Shown piece by piece: positions 43,801 to 53,825 of a stretch of 64,000 nucleotides of DNA; position 1 is the first letter of the stretch, and each line of letters starts with the position of its first letter. The translations under genes were made by a program, and so were the position numbers. The DNA is from Streptomyces sp. NBC_00433. GTDB taxonomy: Bacteria; Actinomycetota; Actinomycetes; Streptomycetales; Streptomycetaceae. The stretch lies in NCBI GenBank assembly GCA_036015235.1, contig CP107926.1, forward strand, positions 5,227,501 through 5,291,500, written 5' to 3'. The notes under the pieces are model-generated. The model saw only the letters and a program-made list of their open reading frames with translations. It was not told the origin of the DNA and did not search any database.

Positions 43801-45639
43801 CTCCGGGGCCATGCCCGCCGGGATACCAATGGGCAGGATGATGTAGCCGTACTGCTTGCCCTCAGCGAGGCGCATGACACGGCCAACGGACTGGACGACA
43901 TCCACCACGGAGTTTCGGGGGTGGAGAAAGAGGACCGCGTCCAGATCGGGGACGTCCACACCTTCGGAGAGGCAGCGGGCGTTGGAGAGGATACGGGCTT
44001 GGTGCTCGCCCGGGTCCTGCTTGAGCCAGTCGAGCAGCATGTTGCGGCGCAGGGCATTGAAGGTGCCGTCTACGTGGTTGACCTCGCAGTTGAGGATGTC
44101 CTCGTCGGCGCCGTCGTAGGCACTGACGACCTCCGCGAACAGCTCAGTGATCTTTTTCGAGTCAGCGATGTTCTTGGCGAAGGCGACCGCGCGTTTCATC
44201 GGGGCTTCGCCGGGCTGGAATCCGGTGCCGTCAGCGAAGCTGCCCGACCGCTTGGCCAGACCGTTCCAGCAGCCGATGATCTTCACAGCGTCGTCGAGCT
44301 GAGACAGCTCGCTGTTTTCGTCGGCGAACTGCTGCTGGAGAGAGGAGGCGACGTACTCTTCATCAACAGTGAGGATGAGGACCTTGTAGTCGGTGAGTAG
44401 GCCCTGTTTGACGGCTTTGCCGAAGCCGAGTCGGTAAAACTCCGGGCCGTACAGCGTCTCATCGTCCATGGAGCACAGGACAGCGTCGTTCTGTTTGGCG
44501 TCGGACTTGGTCTCGTCGTTGTACAGACGCGGCGTCGCGGTCATGTATAGACGCCGGTTGGCCTTGAGGAAGGCGTTGTCGTGAACCTTGACGAACTGCG
44601 ACTCGTCCTTGCCGACCTTGTCGGCCAGGGTGACGCCGGTGGTGCGATGGGCTTCGTCGCACAGGATGAGGTCGAAGTCGGGCAGGCCGGTCTTCTGAGC
44701 CTGGGCGACGGTGGTGATCGACTGGTAAGTGGAGAAGATTACAGAGAGGCCGTGGGTGGCTTCGGTCCGCTTCATCTGTTGGATCAGCCGGGCGGGGTCA
44801 GTGGTAGCGGGGAAGGCCAGGTCATGGGTGCTCATGTCCTGGTTGTCGCTGTTCACCGTCTGTTTGCTGGCCTTGGCATCTGAACAGACCGCAAAGCTGT
44901 GCAGTGGCGTCTGGCTCTGGGCAGTCCATTCCCGCAGGGTCTGTGACAGCAGCGAGATCGACGGAACGAGGAATAGGACGCGCGTCGGCTCGTCGCCGCC
45001 CTTCTCCGCTGCGACCCGTTCGGCGATCTTCAGCGAGGTGAACGTCTTGCCGGTGCCGCACGCCATGATCAGCTTGCCGCGATTGTGGCTGGTGAAGCCC
45101 TCGAAGACCGCGTTAACGGCTTCTTCTTGGTGCGGGCGCAGCGATTTCTTTCGCTCAAGGTGCAGTTGGATGTTCTCGCCAGGTTTCGGCCAGACGATGT
45201 CCCAATCGACGGTGCTCTGCGCGATGTCGGCCAGCCCGATCCGGGTGACCGGGATTTGCTGGCTGTTCAGCGCGTCCTCGGCGTTCTTGCCCCACTTGTC
45301 AGTGGTGGAGATGATCATGCGGCTGGTGAAAGGCGCCTTGCCGGAGGCGGTGAAGAATGAGTCGATGTCCGCCTTCTGTAGGACATGATCCGGCTCATAG
45401 AACTTGCACTGGATCGCGCAGAAGTCACCAGTGTCTCGCTCCCGAGCCACCAGGTCGATGCCAGTGTCGTTCTTGGTGCCGTTGCCCGGCCAGTCGGCCC
45501 ACATCCAGACGTCGCTGAAGTGGCCGGCGTACTGAGGGTCGGTGCGCAGGTACTGGACCATGAGTTGCTCGAAGCGCGTTCCAAGATCGCGGTTCGTGTC
45601 CGCACCATCGCGGATCGTCTTGAGGATGTCGTGCACCAT
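40834..45639 (-). CDS. Type ISP restriction-modification enzyme (single chain)
   Basis: A 1601-aa protein (start ATG 45639; an in-frame start at 45711 is less likely). Domains in order: a Mrr-like PD-(D/E)XK nuclease with TGIDLVARE and the AIQCKF box (about residues 55-80); a superfamily-2 translocase with Walker A GTGKT (195-199), DEAH (328-331), MTATPR and QSVGRVMR; an N6-adenine methyltransferase with motif I DPFTGTGTF (near 893) and motif IV NPPY (near 1000); then a target-recognition region. This is the LlaGI/LlaBIII-type architecture, in which one polypeptide methylates, translocates and cuts. No separate specificity gene is needed or present. Confidence 0.9.
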   Translation of the reverse strand: MVHDILKTIRDGADTNRDLGTRFEQLMVQYLRTDPQYAGHFSDVWMWADWPGNGTKNDTGIDLVARERDTGDFCAIQCKFYEPDHVLQKADIDSFFTASGKAPFTSRMIISTTDKWGKNAEDALNSQQIPVTRIGLADIAQSTVDWDIVWPKPGENIQLHLERKKSLRPHQEEAVNAVFEGFTSHNRGKLIMACGTGKTFTSLKIAERVAAEKGGDEPTRVLFLVPSISLLSQTLREWTAQSQTPLHSFAVCSDAKASKQTVNSDNQDMSTHDLAFPATTDPARLIQQMKRTEATHGLSVIFSTYQSITTVAQAQKTGLPDFDLILCDEAHRTTGVTLADKVGKDESQFVKVHDNAFLKANRRLYMTATPRLYNDETKSDAKQNDAVLCSMDDETLYGPEFYRLGFGKAVKQGLLTDYKVLILTVDEEYVASSLQQQFADENSELSQLDDAVKIIGCWNGLAKRSGSFADGTGFQPGEAPMKRAVAFAKNIADSKKITELFAEVVSAYDGADEDILNCEVNHVDGTFNALRRNMLLDWLKQDPGEHQARILSNARCLSEGVDVPDLDAVLFLHPRNSVVDVVQSVGRVMRLAEGKQYGYIILPIGIPAGMAPEKALADNARFKTVWQVLQALRAHDDRFNATVNQLELNKQRPNNIMVGHAGPEEDSLGDGTGDTTAAPKWVQAAFGVEDWREAIYAKIVTKVGERHYWEDWAKDIAQIAEKHVARIKAALKLPDKMAAFEEFIQELRANINPGISETDAIDMLAQHLVTKPVFDALFSDYAFSNHNPVSQAMQRMLDILDDQAIGEEAKKLDSFYESVRERAEGIDNHEGRQRVIIELYDKFFKTALPKTANALGIVYTPVEIVDFILRATNQALGKHFGTSLSDAGVQIIDPFTGTGTFIVRLLQSGLIKPDDLLRKYTSELHANEIVLLAYYIAAVNIEAAFHDQHQGDDYVPFEGIVLTDTFQLAEGSKQLRLGLLDGNSDRARKQQEQDIRVVIGNPPYSAGQDSQNDDNQNQKYEELDRRIAETYAAKSTATNKNSLYDSYIRAIRWASDRLKDEGVVCYVSNGGYIDGNTADGLRKSLAEEFDAIYCYNLRGNQRTAGEQSKKEGGKVFGSGSRSTIAILLLVKGGAGAGGGCRLFYRDIGDYLSREQKLAIVAAQDLGTVEWQPIAPSPEGDWINQRNDRFFAYRSIGDKDKATRAEGVFHLYSSGLKSGRDSWVYNFSDHRLKMNLESMIDFYNDQVEGFAAHCAANGITIPTLAHVEQFIDLDPRQISWNRADKAQLRQGTAYALKEASLFTSAYRPFMKQWVYFDRQLNDMIYQLPQIFPTPQHHNIGIYVTGLGSDKPFSAHAVDHIPDLAYWGSSNGQFYPRYTYRAPNAGDDLFSAAGEAAGHERIDNITDAAIADYQSAYGSTVTKDDIFYYIYGLLHSTAYREQFAADLKKSLPRIPKVRDFRGFAEAGRKLADLHISYEAVKPYAALDETVTGSPDTDATELYRVVKMKLRSKQDKSTIIYNSRVTLSNIPEVAYRYQLGARSAIEWIIDRYQVKQDKASGIVNDPNDWSEEPRYIIDLLKKIVTVSVETVRIVDALPALDVLE

Positions 45640-46262
45640 CGTGGCCACTGCGCCTCGGTTCCCTATTCCAGTCAGTGGGTGCACCCGTCGCGCATCGACA
45701 GTCGCACCCAAGCAGTTGCAGAGAGCCTAGTCGACGGTGCCCGGGCAGAGTCCGGAGTCAGCGGGAAACTCGCCCACCTCGATGCGTGCGGGGCCACCAC
45801 CGCGAAGACTGAGGTGCCGATGGTCGTGAGGCCAAGACCGGTGATGGTCACGCTGACTGTTTGACTCAGTATCCCGGGGCCAGGTGACCTGCTGGCGGTT
45901 GAGGCCGATGTGGAAGTCGTCTCGGGCGAAGCCTTCGCTTCGGCGGCGCTGGTGGGTGGGGTTGCCCGGAAGCGGCCCGCTGACGGTGACCTGGTATTCG
46001 CCGGCGGCACGTTCCAGGCGAACCAGAGAGGTGTGGCCCCGACGTAGACAAGGAGCTCACCGAGCAGCAGTCCACGACGCGCCAGGAAGGCGTGGATGCC
46101 GCGTAGGGCCTGGGGGTCATTCATGGCGCTTGAGGCGGTGGCCACTGGTGGTGATCACGGTGACGCTGTCGGAGGCAATCGTCTCCGTGGCATGCGCAGC
46201 AAACCCCCTGCATCTGACCAGCTCAGACCGATGATGGAAAAGGCTCACTCCCTTGCCATTTG
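45640..46262. other. Intergenic region between the RM gene and IS remnants
   Basis: About 620 bp. On the minus strand a frame from about 46121 reads MNDPQALRGIHAFLARRGLL and [20 protein letters not shown]. It then degenerates, with a better-looking continuation ([20 protein letters not shown]) in another frame. This may be a decayed gene, but I do not recognise it. No RNA gene or repeat is visible. Confidence 0.35.
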
Positions 46263-46276
46263 TTGTACCAGGTGAT

Positions 46277-46595
46277 CTACTGGAAGATCGCCCGTTCGAC
46301 CTGCTTGACGTCCTTCCAGGGGCACTGCATCTCGATCAGCTCCGCCTTGAAGGTGCCGTTCAGGGCCTCGGCCATGGCGTTGTCGTAGCTGTCGGCGACG
46401 GACCCGACGGAGGCGCCGATGTCGGCAAGCCGGTCGGTATACCGAATCGACACGTATTGCCTGGACTCAACCGGTCGCTGTGATGGACCAGGCCGGAGTC
46501 CTTCTTGATCCTCCGCCTCCACAGAGCCATCTCCAGCGCGTCCAGCGGAAGTTCGGTCCGCATGTGGCTCGCTACCTGCCAGCCGACGATCATCC
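46277..46595 (-). pseudogene. IS3 OrfB transposase, 3' remnant
   Basis: The minus strand encodes MIVGWQVASHMRTELPLDAL and LEMALWRRRIKKDSGLVHHS, then (after a frameshift near 46465) QYVSIRYTDRLADIGASVGS and AMAEALNGTFKAELIEMQCP. This is the second half of the rve/DDE domain of IS3 OrfB. The normal ...AIFQW is cut short by a TAG stop at the Trp codon, and the C-terminus is lost. Confidence 0.8.
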
Positions 46596-46719
46596 GAGCA
46601 ATGCTCAAGACCTGTGGATCGGTGTCGGGGAGACGCGCGAAGGGCGTACCTTCCCGAATGATCCTTTTGATGGTCATCGAGTAGGCCGACGTTGGTGCGT
46701 CGGTCGGGAAGGCACGCCC

Positions 46720-47969
46720 GTGCTTACCGTAGTGAATGAGGACGGCTCCACGCGAGACGGCTCCTTGATCGATGAGATCGTCCGTGAGGGCGCTCGGCGG
46801 ATGCTGGCCGCTGCGTTGGAAGCGGAAGTCAACAGTTACATAGTCGAGTTGGCTGACCAGCGCGATGGTGACGGTCGCCGCCTGGCCGTGCGCAACGGTT
46901 ACCACCAGCCGCGGATGGTCACCACGGTCGCCGGGGCGGTCGAGGTCAGGGCTCCGCGAGTGAACGACAAGCGCGTCGACGACGCCACGGGGGAGCGCAA
47001 GCGGTTCTCCTCGTCGATTCTGCCGCCGTGGTGCCGGAAGTCCCCGAAGATCAGCGAAGTCCTGCCGCTGCTCTACCTCCACGGCCTGTCATCGGGGGAC
47101 TTCGTGCCCGCGCTGGAGCAGTTTCTCGGCTCGTCGGCCGGCCTGTCGCCCGCGACGGTGACCCGGCTGACCGTGCAGTGGCAGGCCGACCACACCGCGT
47201 TCCAGGACCGTGACCTGTCCGCCACGGACTACGTCTACGTCTGGGCGGACGGTGTCCACCTGCGCATCCGCTTGGAGGAGGCGAAAGCTGCGGTGCTGGT
47301 CCTGATGGGCGTGCGCGCCGATGGCACGAAGGAACTGATCGCCATAGCCGACGGATACCGCGAGTCGTCCGAGGCGTGGGCGGGGCTGCTGCGTGATTGC
47401 GCTCGCCGGGGCATGCGGGCTCCGGTCCTGGCCGTCGGCGACGGTGCGCTCGGCTTCTGGAACGCGCTGAATGAGGTGTTTCCCGACACCCGTCATCAGA
47501 AATGCTGGGTCCACAAAACCGCCAACGTGCTCGATGCTCTTCCGAAGTCCGCCCAGCCCGCTGCCAAGCGGGCCCTGCAGGAGATCTACAACGCCGAGGA
47601 CAAGGATCACGCGGCCAAAGCCATCCGCGGCCTCGAGCGGGCGTACGGGGCGAAGTACCCCAAGGTTGTCAAACGGATCACGGACGATGAGGACGAGTTG
47701 CTGGCGTTCTTCGACTTCCCAGTTGAGCACTGGATCCATCTGCGCACCACCAACCCGATCGAGTCGACCTTCGCCACCGTCCGGCTCCGCACCAAGGTCA
47801 CCAAGGGGGCTGGGTCCCGCGCCGCGGGACTGGCCATGGTCTTCAAACTCATCGAGTCCGCGCAAGCCCGCTGGCGGGCCGTGAACGCACCCCACCTGGT
47901 CGCCCTGGTCCGCGCCGGGGCCCGCTTCGAACGTGGCCAGCTCGCGGAGCGACCGGAAAGGCTCGCCGC

Positions 47970-47973
<4 letters not shown>
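46720..47973 (+). CDS. IS256-family transposase
   Basis: A 417-aa protein from GTG 46720 (VLTVVNEDGSTRDGSLIDEI). The conserved mutator-type blocks are present: VRNGYHQPRMVTTVAGAVEV and RAPRVND, SPKISEVLPLLYLHGLSSGD, the first Asp in YVYVWADGVHLRIR, the second in VLAVGDGALGFWNAL, HQKCWVHKTANVLDALPKSA, and Glu in RTTNPIESTFATVRLRTKV. No interruption is visible, so it may be active. Its stop overlaps the next gene by ATGA. Confidence 0.9.
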
Positions 47974-48922
<949 letters not shown>

Positions 48923-49043
48923 GGTGCTGGTGGTTCTCCTTCGCCAGGATCGTAACCCTGGCATCACGGACTCCACCAAACTCAGAGCAGCTCAGTCTGG
49001 TGTTGCAGAATAGATGGTCCGGGAGGCTGGCTTGAGGGGGATC

Positions 49044-50279
49044 ATGGTGCTAGTCCACGTGCACGGAATTGGCAATCGCGGGGTGGAGGACGAGCAGCGA
49101 ACGGCCTTGCGAAACAGCTGGTTTCGGCTCGCGTTGATGCCAGCGGCAGGCTGTCGGGCGCCCGAGTCGGCTATCTGGAATCCTTGTTGGGGCGCTCTCT
49201 TGCCCCCGCCAGCGTGGGACTGGGCCAGTCTGCGGGTTGACGGCGTCGAATCCCTCGGCGAGGACGGCCTAGTGGCCGACGACTCGGTCGCAGAGATGGT
49301 CGCGGGGGTCGTGGCTGCGTCGTCAGACGTCGCCGAAGGACGCGTGCTGGTAACGGCGGCGCGCAAGTCGCTGTTGTGGGCACTGGAGCTGCTGGCGAAG
49401 TCGGTGGAAGCGCGATCAGCCGAGGAGCGGGACACGACGGTGGCGTTCTGCCTTCGGGCCGTGGCCTATTGGGCGTGGAAGACCGACGACGGCCGACGCG
49501 GCGACGGCATCGGCTTCTTCGGGTGGCTTGGCGAGGTCGAGGCTGACATAGACTTTCTGGACCACCTGGAAGTACAACTTGAGTCCTGGCACTACGAGTT
49601 GGAGAACAGCGGCGAGCGGAAGGGCGCACCGAGCGAATGGGAAGCGTTTGGCGCGCTGCCCGTGCCACGGCCCGCCCGTGCGGCCGTGCGGCGGATCAAC
49701 GCCGTCTTTGCGAGAACCGTCGCCGGCGGTATGGCCGCCGTGAGCCGACGCTTTATGCCGAAGGCTGCTTTGTTGTTCGCGGACGTTGCCGGATACCTTG
49801 CCGGGCGCGGCAGTGTTGAACGACCGGGTCCAGTCGTGAACCTGGTGGGCAAGGCGCTGGACGATGCGAGCGGGGCGGCCCGGGCGTGCGGTGATCCGTT
49901 GGTCGTCGTGGCGCACAGCATGGGCGGCAACATCGTCCACGACATCGTCTCTTTCCACCGGCCCGACGTGCACATCGACCTGTTGGTCACCGTAGGCACG
50001 CAAGTTGGCCTGTTCGAGGAGCTGAAGCTGTTCGCCGCGAGCGACTCGACATTGCCGTCCCCCCAGGTCGAAAGGGTGCCGGCGCTGCCGAACGTGACGC
50101 GGTGGATCAACGTCGTGGACGTACGAGATCCGTTGGCATTCGCAGCTAGCCCGGTGTTCGCCGGCGCCGAGGATCTAGTGTTCGACAGCGGGGCACTATT
50201 ACCGCACGGCTCATATCTCACCTCGCCGGACTTCCATCGGCGACTGGCTCGCCGGGTTGCCGAGGACATCTGCTTGTGA
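49044..50279 (+). CDS. Alpha/beta hydrolase, first gene of the caspase operon
   Basis: A 411-aa protein; ATG 49044 follows GAGGGGG, and a longer start at 49014 is possible. The N-terminus MVLVHVHGIGNRGVEDEQRT carries the HGIG oxyanion-type motif. The nucleophile elbow is VVVAHSMGGNIVHD (Ser292), with candidate Asp near VVDVRDP and His in LLPHGSYLTS completing a triad. The long middle segment (about 60-270) is specific to this protein. It looks like a lipase/esterase or effector hydrolase. It overlaps the caspase gene by GTGA. Codon 386 is a rare TTA (50199-50201). Confidence 0.75.
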   Translation: MVLVHVHGIGNRGVEDEQRTALRNSWFRLALMPAAGCRAPESAIWNPCWGALLPPPAWDWASLRVDGVESLGEDGLVADDSVAEMVAGVVAASSDVAEGRVLVTAARKSLLWALELLAKSVEARSAEERDTTVAFCLRAVAYWAWKTDDGRRGDGIGFFGWLGEVEADIDFLDHLEVQLESWHYELENSGERKGAPSEWEAFGALPVPRPARAAVRRINAVFARTVAGGMAAVSRRFMPKAALLFADVAGYLAGRGSVERPGPVVNLVGKALDDASGAARACGDPLVVVAHSMGGNIVHDIVSFHRPDVHIDLLVTVGTQVGLFEELKLFAASDSTLPSPQVERVPALPNVTRWINVVDVRDPLAFAASPVFAGAEDLVFDSGALLPHGSYLTSPDFHRRLARRVAEDICL

Positions 50280-51445
50280 CGACACTCAGGGATATGGCCA
50301 TCGACGGGCCGGCGTTGCACGCGTTCGTCATTGGCGTGGGGCGGTACGACTGGTTCAAGGGCGGTGCGCGTCAGCGGCTCAGGGCTCAGCGTGACGACCA
50401 CTGTCGCAGCTTCGCGCAGTTGACGGCGCCGCCTGCATCCGCGATGGCGATGTGCGAGGCTCTGCTCGGTCCGCTGGGCGCGCGCCCGGAGTTGCCGCTG
50501 GGCAGCCTCGAGGTGGTGATCTCGGCTGAGACGTCGACCCACCTGGCAGGCGACGACGGCCTGACAGCGATCGCCCCCGCCGAGCTCCGCGAGGTGAAGA
50601 CAGCGTTCGAACGGTGGTACGAGCGCTGCGATAGCCACGCGGAGAATGTCGCGCTGTTCTACTTCTGCGGTCACGGCGTGCAGATCGGCCGCGGCCCGCA
50701 CGGCCTTCTGTTGCAGGACACAGGGGAGAGCTTGTTCTCCTACTTTGCTAACGCCGTCGACCTGGATCGCACGGTGCAGGGGATGGAGAACAACGCCGCC
50801 GAGAAGCAGCTATTCTTCGTCGACGCGTGCCGTGGAATGCCCTCGTCGTTGGAAGAGGCAGCGAGTCTGGACTCCATGGCGCTCAAGTCCCCAGCTGCTG
50901 TACCCCGGAGCCGTGATCGGCTGGTGCTGCGGTCCACCGACGTCACCGCCGACGCGTATGCCCGCCTCAAATCGCCGTCGCTGTTCACCCGTGCGGTACT
51001 GAGGGCGCTGTGCATGCCGCGCGAGCCTCGACAGGGCTCGCGGTGGGAGGTCACGACGGACACCATCGGGCCGTATGTCCGCCAGCTTACTGAGTGGCCG
51101 GGACTACGTGCACCAGACGAGCCACGCCAGGTGTGCGACTCCTCCCTCAGCTCTACTAAGGGCGGAACTCTGTTTGCGTTCGATGCGTGCCCGCCGGTGC
51201 CGTTTCACTTCGACACGAATCCTGGTGACGCGCTTTCATCGGCCGCGTGGACACTGTCCGAGCGTATTGGCGGTAATCCCATCCAGCAGCGCGACCCGGG
51301 TCCTGACCCGTGGCAGGGCGAGGGTCCCAGCGGTCCGGCACGCGTCGACGCCGACTTCGTTAACGGCCGATTCACCGCGACCGGTTTCGACGTGTGGCTG
51401 TCTCCGCCAAGCCACGAAAGCACTCTCACTTTGGGAGAGCTGTGA
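50276..51445 (+). CDS. Caspase-like (C14/metacaspase-type) protease
   Basis: A 389-aa protein with a GTG start inside the hydrolase stop. The peptidase C14 fold is visible: first strand LHAFVIGVGRYDWF, catalytic His133 in NVALFYFCGHGVQIG, and catalytic Cys185 in KQLFFVDACRGMPSSLEEAA, with the required spacing. The C-terminal 190 residues have no known domain. Bacterial caspase-like proteases act in cell-death or defence pathways by cutting a partner or activating a toxin. The partner here could be the hydrolase or the third protein. Confidence 0.85.
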   Translation: MTTLRDMAIDGPALHAFVIGVGRYDWFKGGARQRLRAQRDDHCRSFAQLTAPPASAMAMCEALLGPLGARPELPLGSLEVVISAETSTHLAGDDGLTAIAPAELREVKTAFERWYERCDSHAENVALFYFCGHGVQIGRGPHGLLLQDTGESLFSYFANAVDLDRTVQGMENNAAEKQLFFVDACRGMPSSLEEAASLDSMALKSPAAVPRSRDRLVLRSTDVTADAYARLKSPSLFTRAVLRALCMPREPRQGSRWEVTTDTIGPYVRQLTEWPGLRAPDEPRQVCDSSLSSTKGGTLFAFDACPPVPFHFDTNPGDALSSAAWTLSERIGGNPIQQRDPGPDPWQGEGPSGPARVDADFVNGRFTATGFDVWLSPPSHESTLTLGEL

Positions 51446-52974
51446 GTACCCGCACGGAGCGGACCGCCGTGCTCGCCCCAACCCTGCCCGCTGCTGGCGT
51501 GGGCACAGTCGTTGGCGCGGCGGAGATCTTGGACCGCCGCAATCATGTCCTGGACCGTTTTCCGCTCTGTGCCGACCGCCCGCATACGGTGGAGCTGCGT
51601 GCTGGCGAGCGGTTCCTGCTGCGCGGCTGGTCACCGTACGTGCCGCTGCGCCGCACGCTTGTCACCGGCGGAGACCCGACGGCGCGCCTTGGGACGGTCG
51701 CCACTACGGAGTCGCGGCCATCAGATAGAGAGCGGCACAGCACGAGCGGGTGGCTGTGTCTGTGGCAGGGGGATCGAAGTGGTGCCAACAGGTGGGTGCC
51801 CCTGGCGACCTCGGCCCTGCGTGACGCGGAGGCGGACGCGACGGCGTTTGTCCCGATGGGTACGGCCGAACATCAGTTCGTCGTGCAACTGGGTGGCGGC
51901 AGACGTGCCCCTGCCTGCACGATGGTGCCGCCCGGCTTGCCTATGACCGTTGACCCGGTGGAGGGCCTGGCCAGCAGCCGTCTGGGGCTGCGGCCGACGG
52001 CCGACTCCGGCTATACCTTGCTGGAGGCCCTGCGGCGCGGCGAGTCCCTGTGGGCGGGAGCCGTTGCGCAAGCGTGGCGGCCGCTGCCTGCCACCCGGCC
52101 ACGAGCCGGGGAGTCGACCCTCTTCGACCTGGCCGTCGCGTATCTGCGGTGCCGCCAAGGGGACGTCGATTGGGTCGACGCGTGGCTGTCCTCGCGCTCG
52201 GATCTGCCCAGATCGCAAGCCGACGCAGGTGACATCGCCGCACTGTCGGCCTGGGTCGCGCGTCGGAGGGGCGGCCGCGAGTCGCACGAGTCGGCGTTGC
52301 GCGAGGTCCTCGACCATTGGGTACTCCCCTTGACCGGTGAAGGGCTTGGCCTGCTCTACGAGGACCTGATCCGGCAACCGGAGCCGAACCGCCACATTGA
52401 GTCGCGCGTGATGCCGTTGATGGCGGCTATGCATCCCTCGGCCCTGCTTACGTACACGGCTCCGGAGCCCGACAAGCCGAGGGCGTTCGTACGTCGAGGC
52501 GATCGGTCCCCTCATGGGCCGGTGCGGAAGTTCTCGCTGGGCACGCAGGACGGCTCCGGGGTTCGCCTGAGGTTGAATCGTACGTCGACGCCCGCAGAGG
52601 TTTGGGAGCCGGTGTCGGTCGCCGCTCAGGAAGCATCGGGCGGCACAGAGTATGACCTAATCGTCCGCTGTGGCCCCCGCCGCGTGGATCGCGACCTATT
52701 GTGGGAGCTGGCTCGCGTCGTCATGGACGCGGGCGTGCACGGTGCCGAGCTGCGGTTCACGACGCCCAACCAAATGGTCATTCCGCTTAGCGGCGTCTCG
52801 ACCCCTTCCCGCGACCGACTCGTGAGGATCGTCCAGGGGTGGTGGGCCGGCGCACCCCACGTCGGCACCCTCACCCTCACCACCCCAATGGGCAGGGTCC
52901 TTCTCGATCACGACGTCGCAGACGACCCCTATCCCCGCGCGCTTGAGGAGCTGGTGCACACCGACGAGGACTGA
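51442..52974 (+). CDS. Unknown protein, third gene of the caspase operon
   Basis: A 510-aa protein starting at GTG 51442, which overlaps the caspase stop by 4 nt. No known catalytic motif or membrane segment is seen. The N-terminal 120 residues are beta-rich (HTVELRAGERFLLRGWSPYV), the middle is helical (TLFDLAVAYLRCRQGDVDWV), and the C-terminal 100 residues have an alpha/beta pattern (LLWELARVVMDAGVHGAELR, FTTPNQMVIPLSGVSTPSRD). It may be the sensor or substrate of the caspase. The gene ends the operon. Confidence 0.6.
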   Translation: MSTRTERTAVLAPTLPAAGVGTVVGAAEILDRRNHVLDRFPLCADRPHTVELRAGERFLLRGWSPYVPLRRTLVTGGDPTARLGTVATTESRPSDRERHSTSGWLCLWQGDRSGANRWVPLATSALRDAEADATAFVPMGTAEHQFVVQLGGGRRAPACTMVPPGLPMTVDPVEGLASSRLGLRPTADSGYTLLEALRRGESLWAGAVAQAWRPLPATRPRAGESTLFDLAVAYLRCRQGDVDWVDAWLSSRSDLPRSQADAGDIAALSAWVARRRGGRESHESALREVLDHWVLPLTGEGLGLLYEDLIRQPEPNRHIESRVMPLMAAMHPSALLTYTAPEPDKPRAFVRRGDRSPHGPVRKFSLGTQDGSGVRLRLNRTSTPAEVWEPVSVAAQEASGGTEYDLIVRCGPRRVDRDLLWELARVVMDAGVHGAELRFTTPNQMVIPLSGVSTPSRDRLVRIVQGWWAGAPHVGTLTLTTPMGRVLLDHDVADDPYPRALEELVHTDED

Positions 52975-53244
52975 CCTCGGGAGGTGCTGCGGGCCGATCG
53001 GGTCTGGTGCAGAGTTGGGTGACAGGTTGACCTGCCCCACGTCCTGGGTTCCAGTTTTGATTGGTGATTGACAGCCCTTCACGGAAGGCTGGCAGTCAGT
53101 CGCGTTGTCGTACCGGCCGTGCGGGATGTGTCTCGAACCGGAGTTCCCGTTCTTTGGGTAGTGGCTGTGGGGCCGGCGCATAAGGGTGGGGCCTTCTGAA
53201 CAGTTCGGTGGTGTCGAATCAACGAGCAACGTCAGGAGGCCCCG
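52975..53244. other. Intergenic region before the IS5 fragment
   Basis: 270 bp that probably includes the left end of the IS5 fragment. An AGGAGG-like ribosome-binding site (53234-53239) precedes the GTG at 53245. Inverted ends could not be assigned. Confidence 0.4.
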
Positions 53245-53825
53245 GTGTTGGAGTGTTCCGTGTGGATGGCCGGGCGGTCCAGTTCGGTCACTCGGGGGTG
53301 TGACTGTCTGGCACACTGGTTCGGAAACGCCGCCGACAACGGCACGCGCCGGCGTCGGTATCCGTCGGACATGACGGACGCTGAATGGGCCGCGGTCCGG
53401 CCGTTGCAGCCGGTGCCGGGCTGGATGCGGGGCCGGGGCGGGCAGCCGGAGGTCTACTGCCACCGGGCCATACTGGACGCTGTCCGCTATCTGGTCGACA
53501 ACGGCATCAAGTGGCGAGAAATGCCGGCCGACTTCCCGCGGTGGGACCCGGTCTACGCGTTCTTCCGCCGCTGGCGCGACCACGGTCTGGCCCGGGAGTT
53601 CCACGACCGGCTCCGTGACCGGGTCCGCACCCGTGCGGGCCGTGATACCGAGCCGACGGCCGCCGTGATCGACTCACAGTCGGTCAAGGCGGACGCCTTG
53701 GTCGGCATCGACAGCCGCGGCTTCGACGGCGGCAAGCTGATCAACGGGCGAAAGCGTCACTGGTGGTCGACACCTTCGGCCTGCTGCTGGGCGTGATGGT
53801 CACTGCCGCGGACATCGGGGACCGC
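53245..53825 (+). pseudogene. IS5-family transposase, frameshifted and 3'-truncated
   Basis: It begins VLECSVWMAGRSSSV and continues MTDAEWAAVRPLQPVPGWMR, YLVDNGIKWREMPADFPRWD, PVYAFFRRWRDHGLAREFHD and SQSVKADALVGIDSRGFDGG, ending KRHWWSTPSACCWA. One base is missing after the CAC codon near 53760; in the next frame the protein continues VDTFGLLLGVMVTAADIGDR, then stops being similar at about 53825. The last DDE Asp/Glu region is absent, so it is inactive. Confidence 0.8.
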
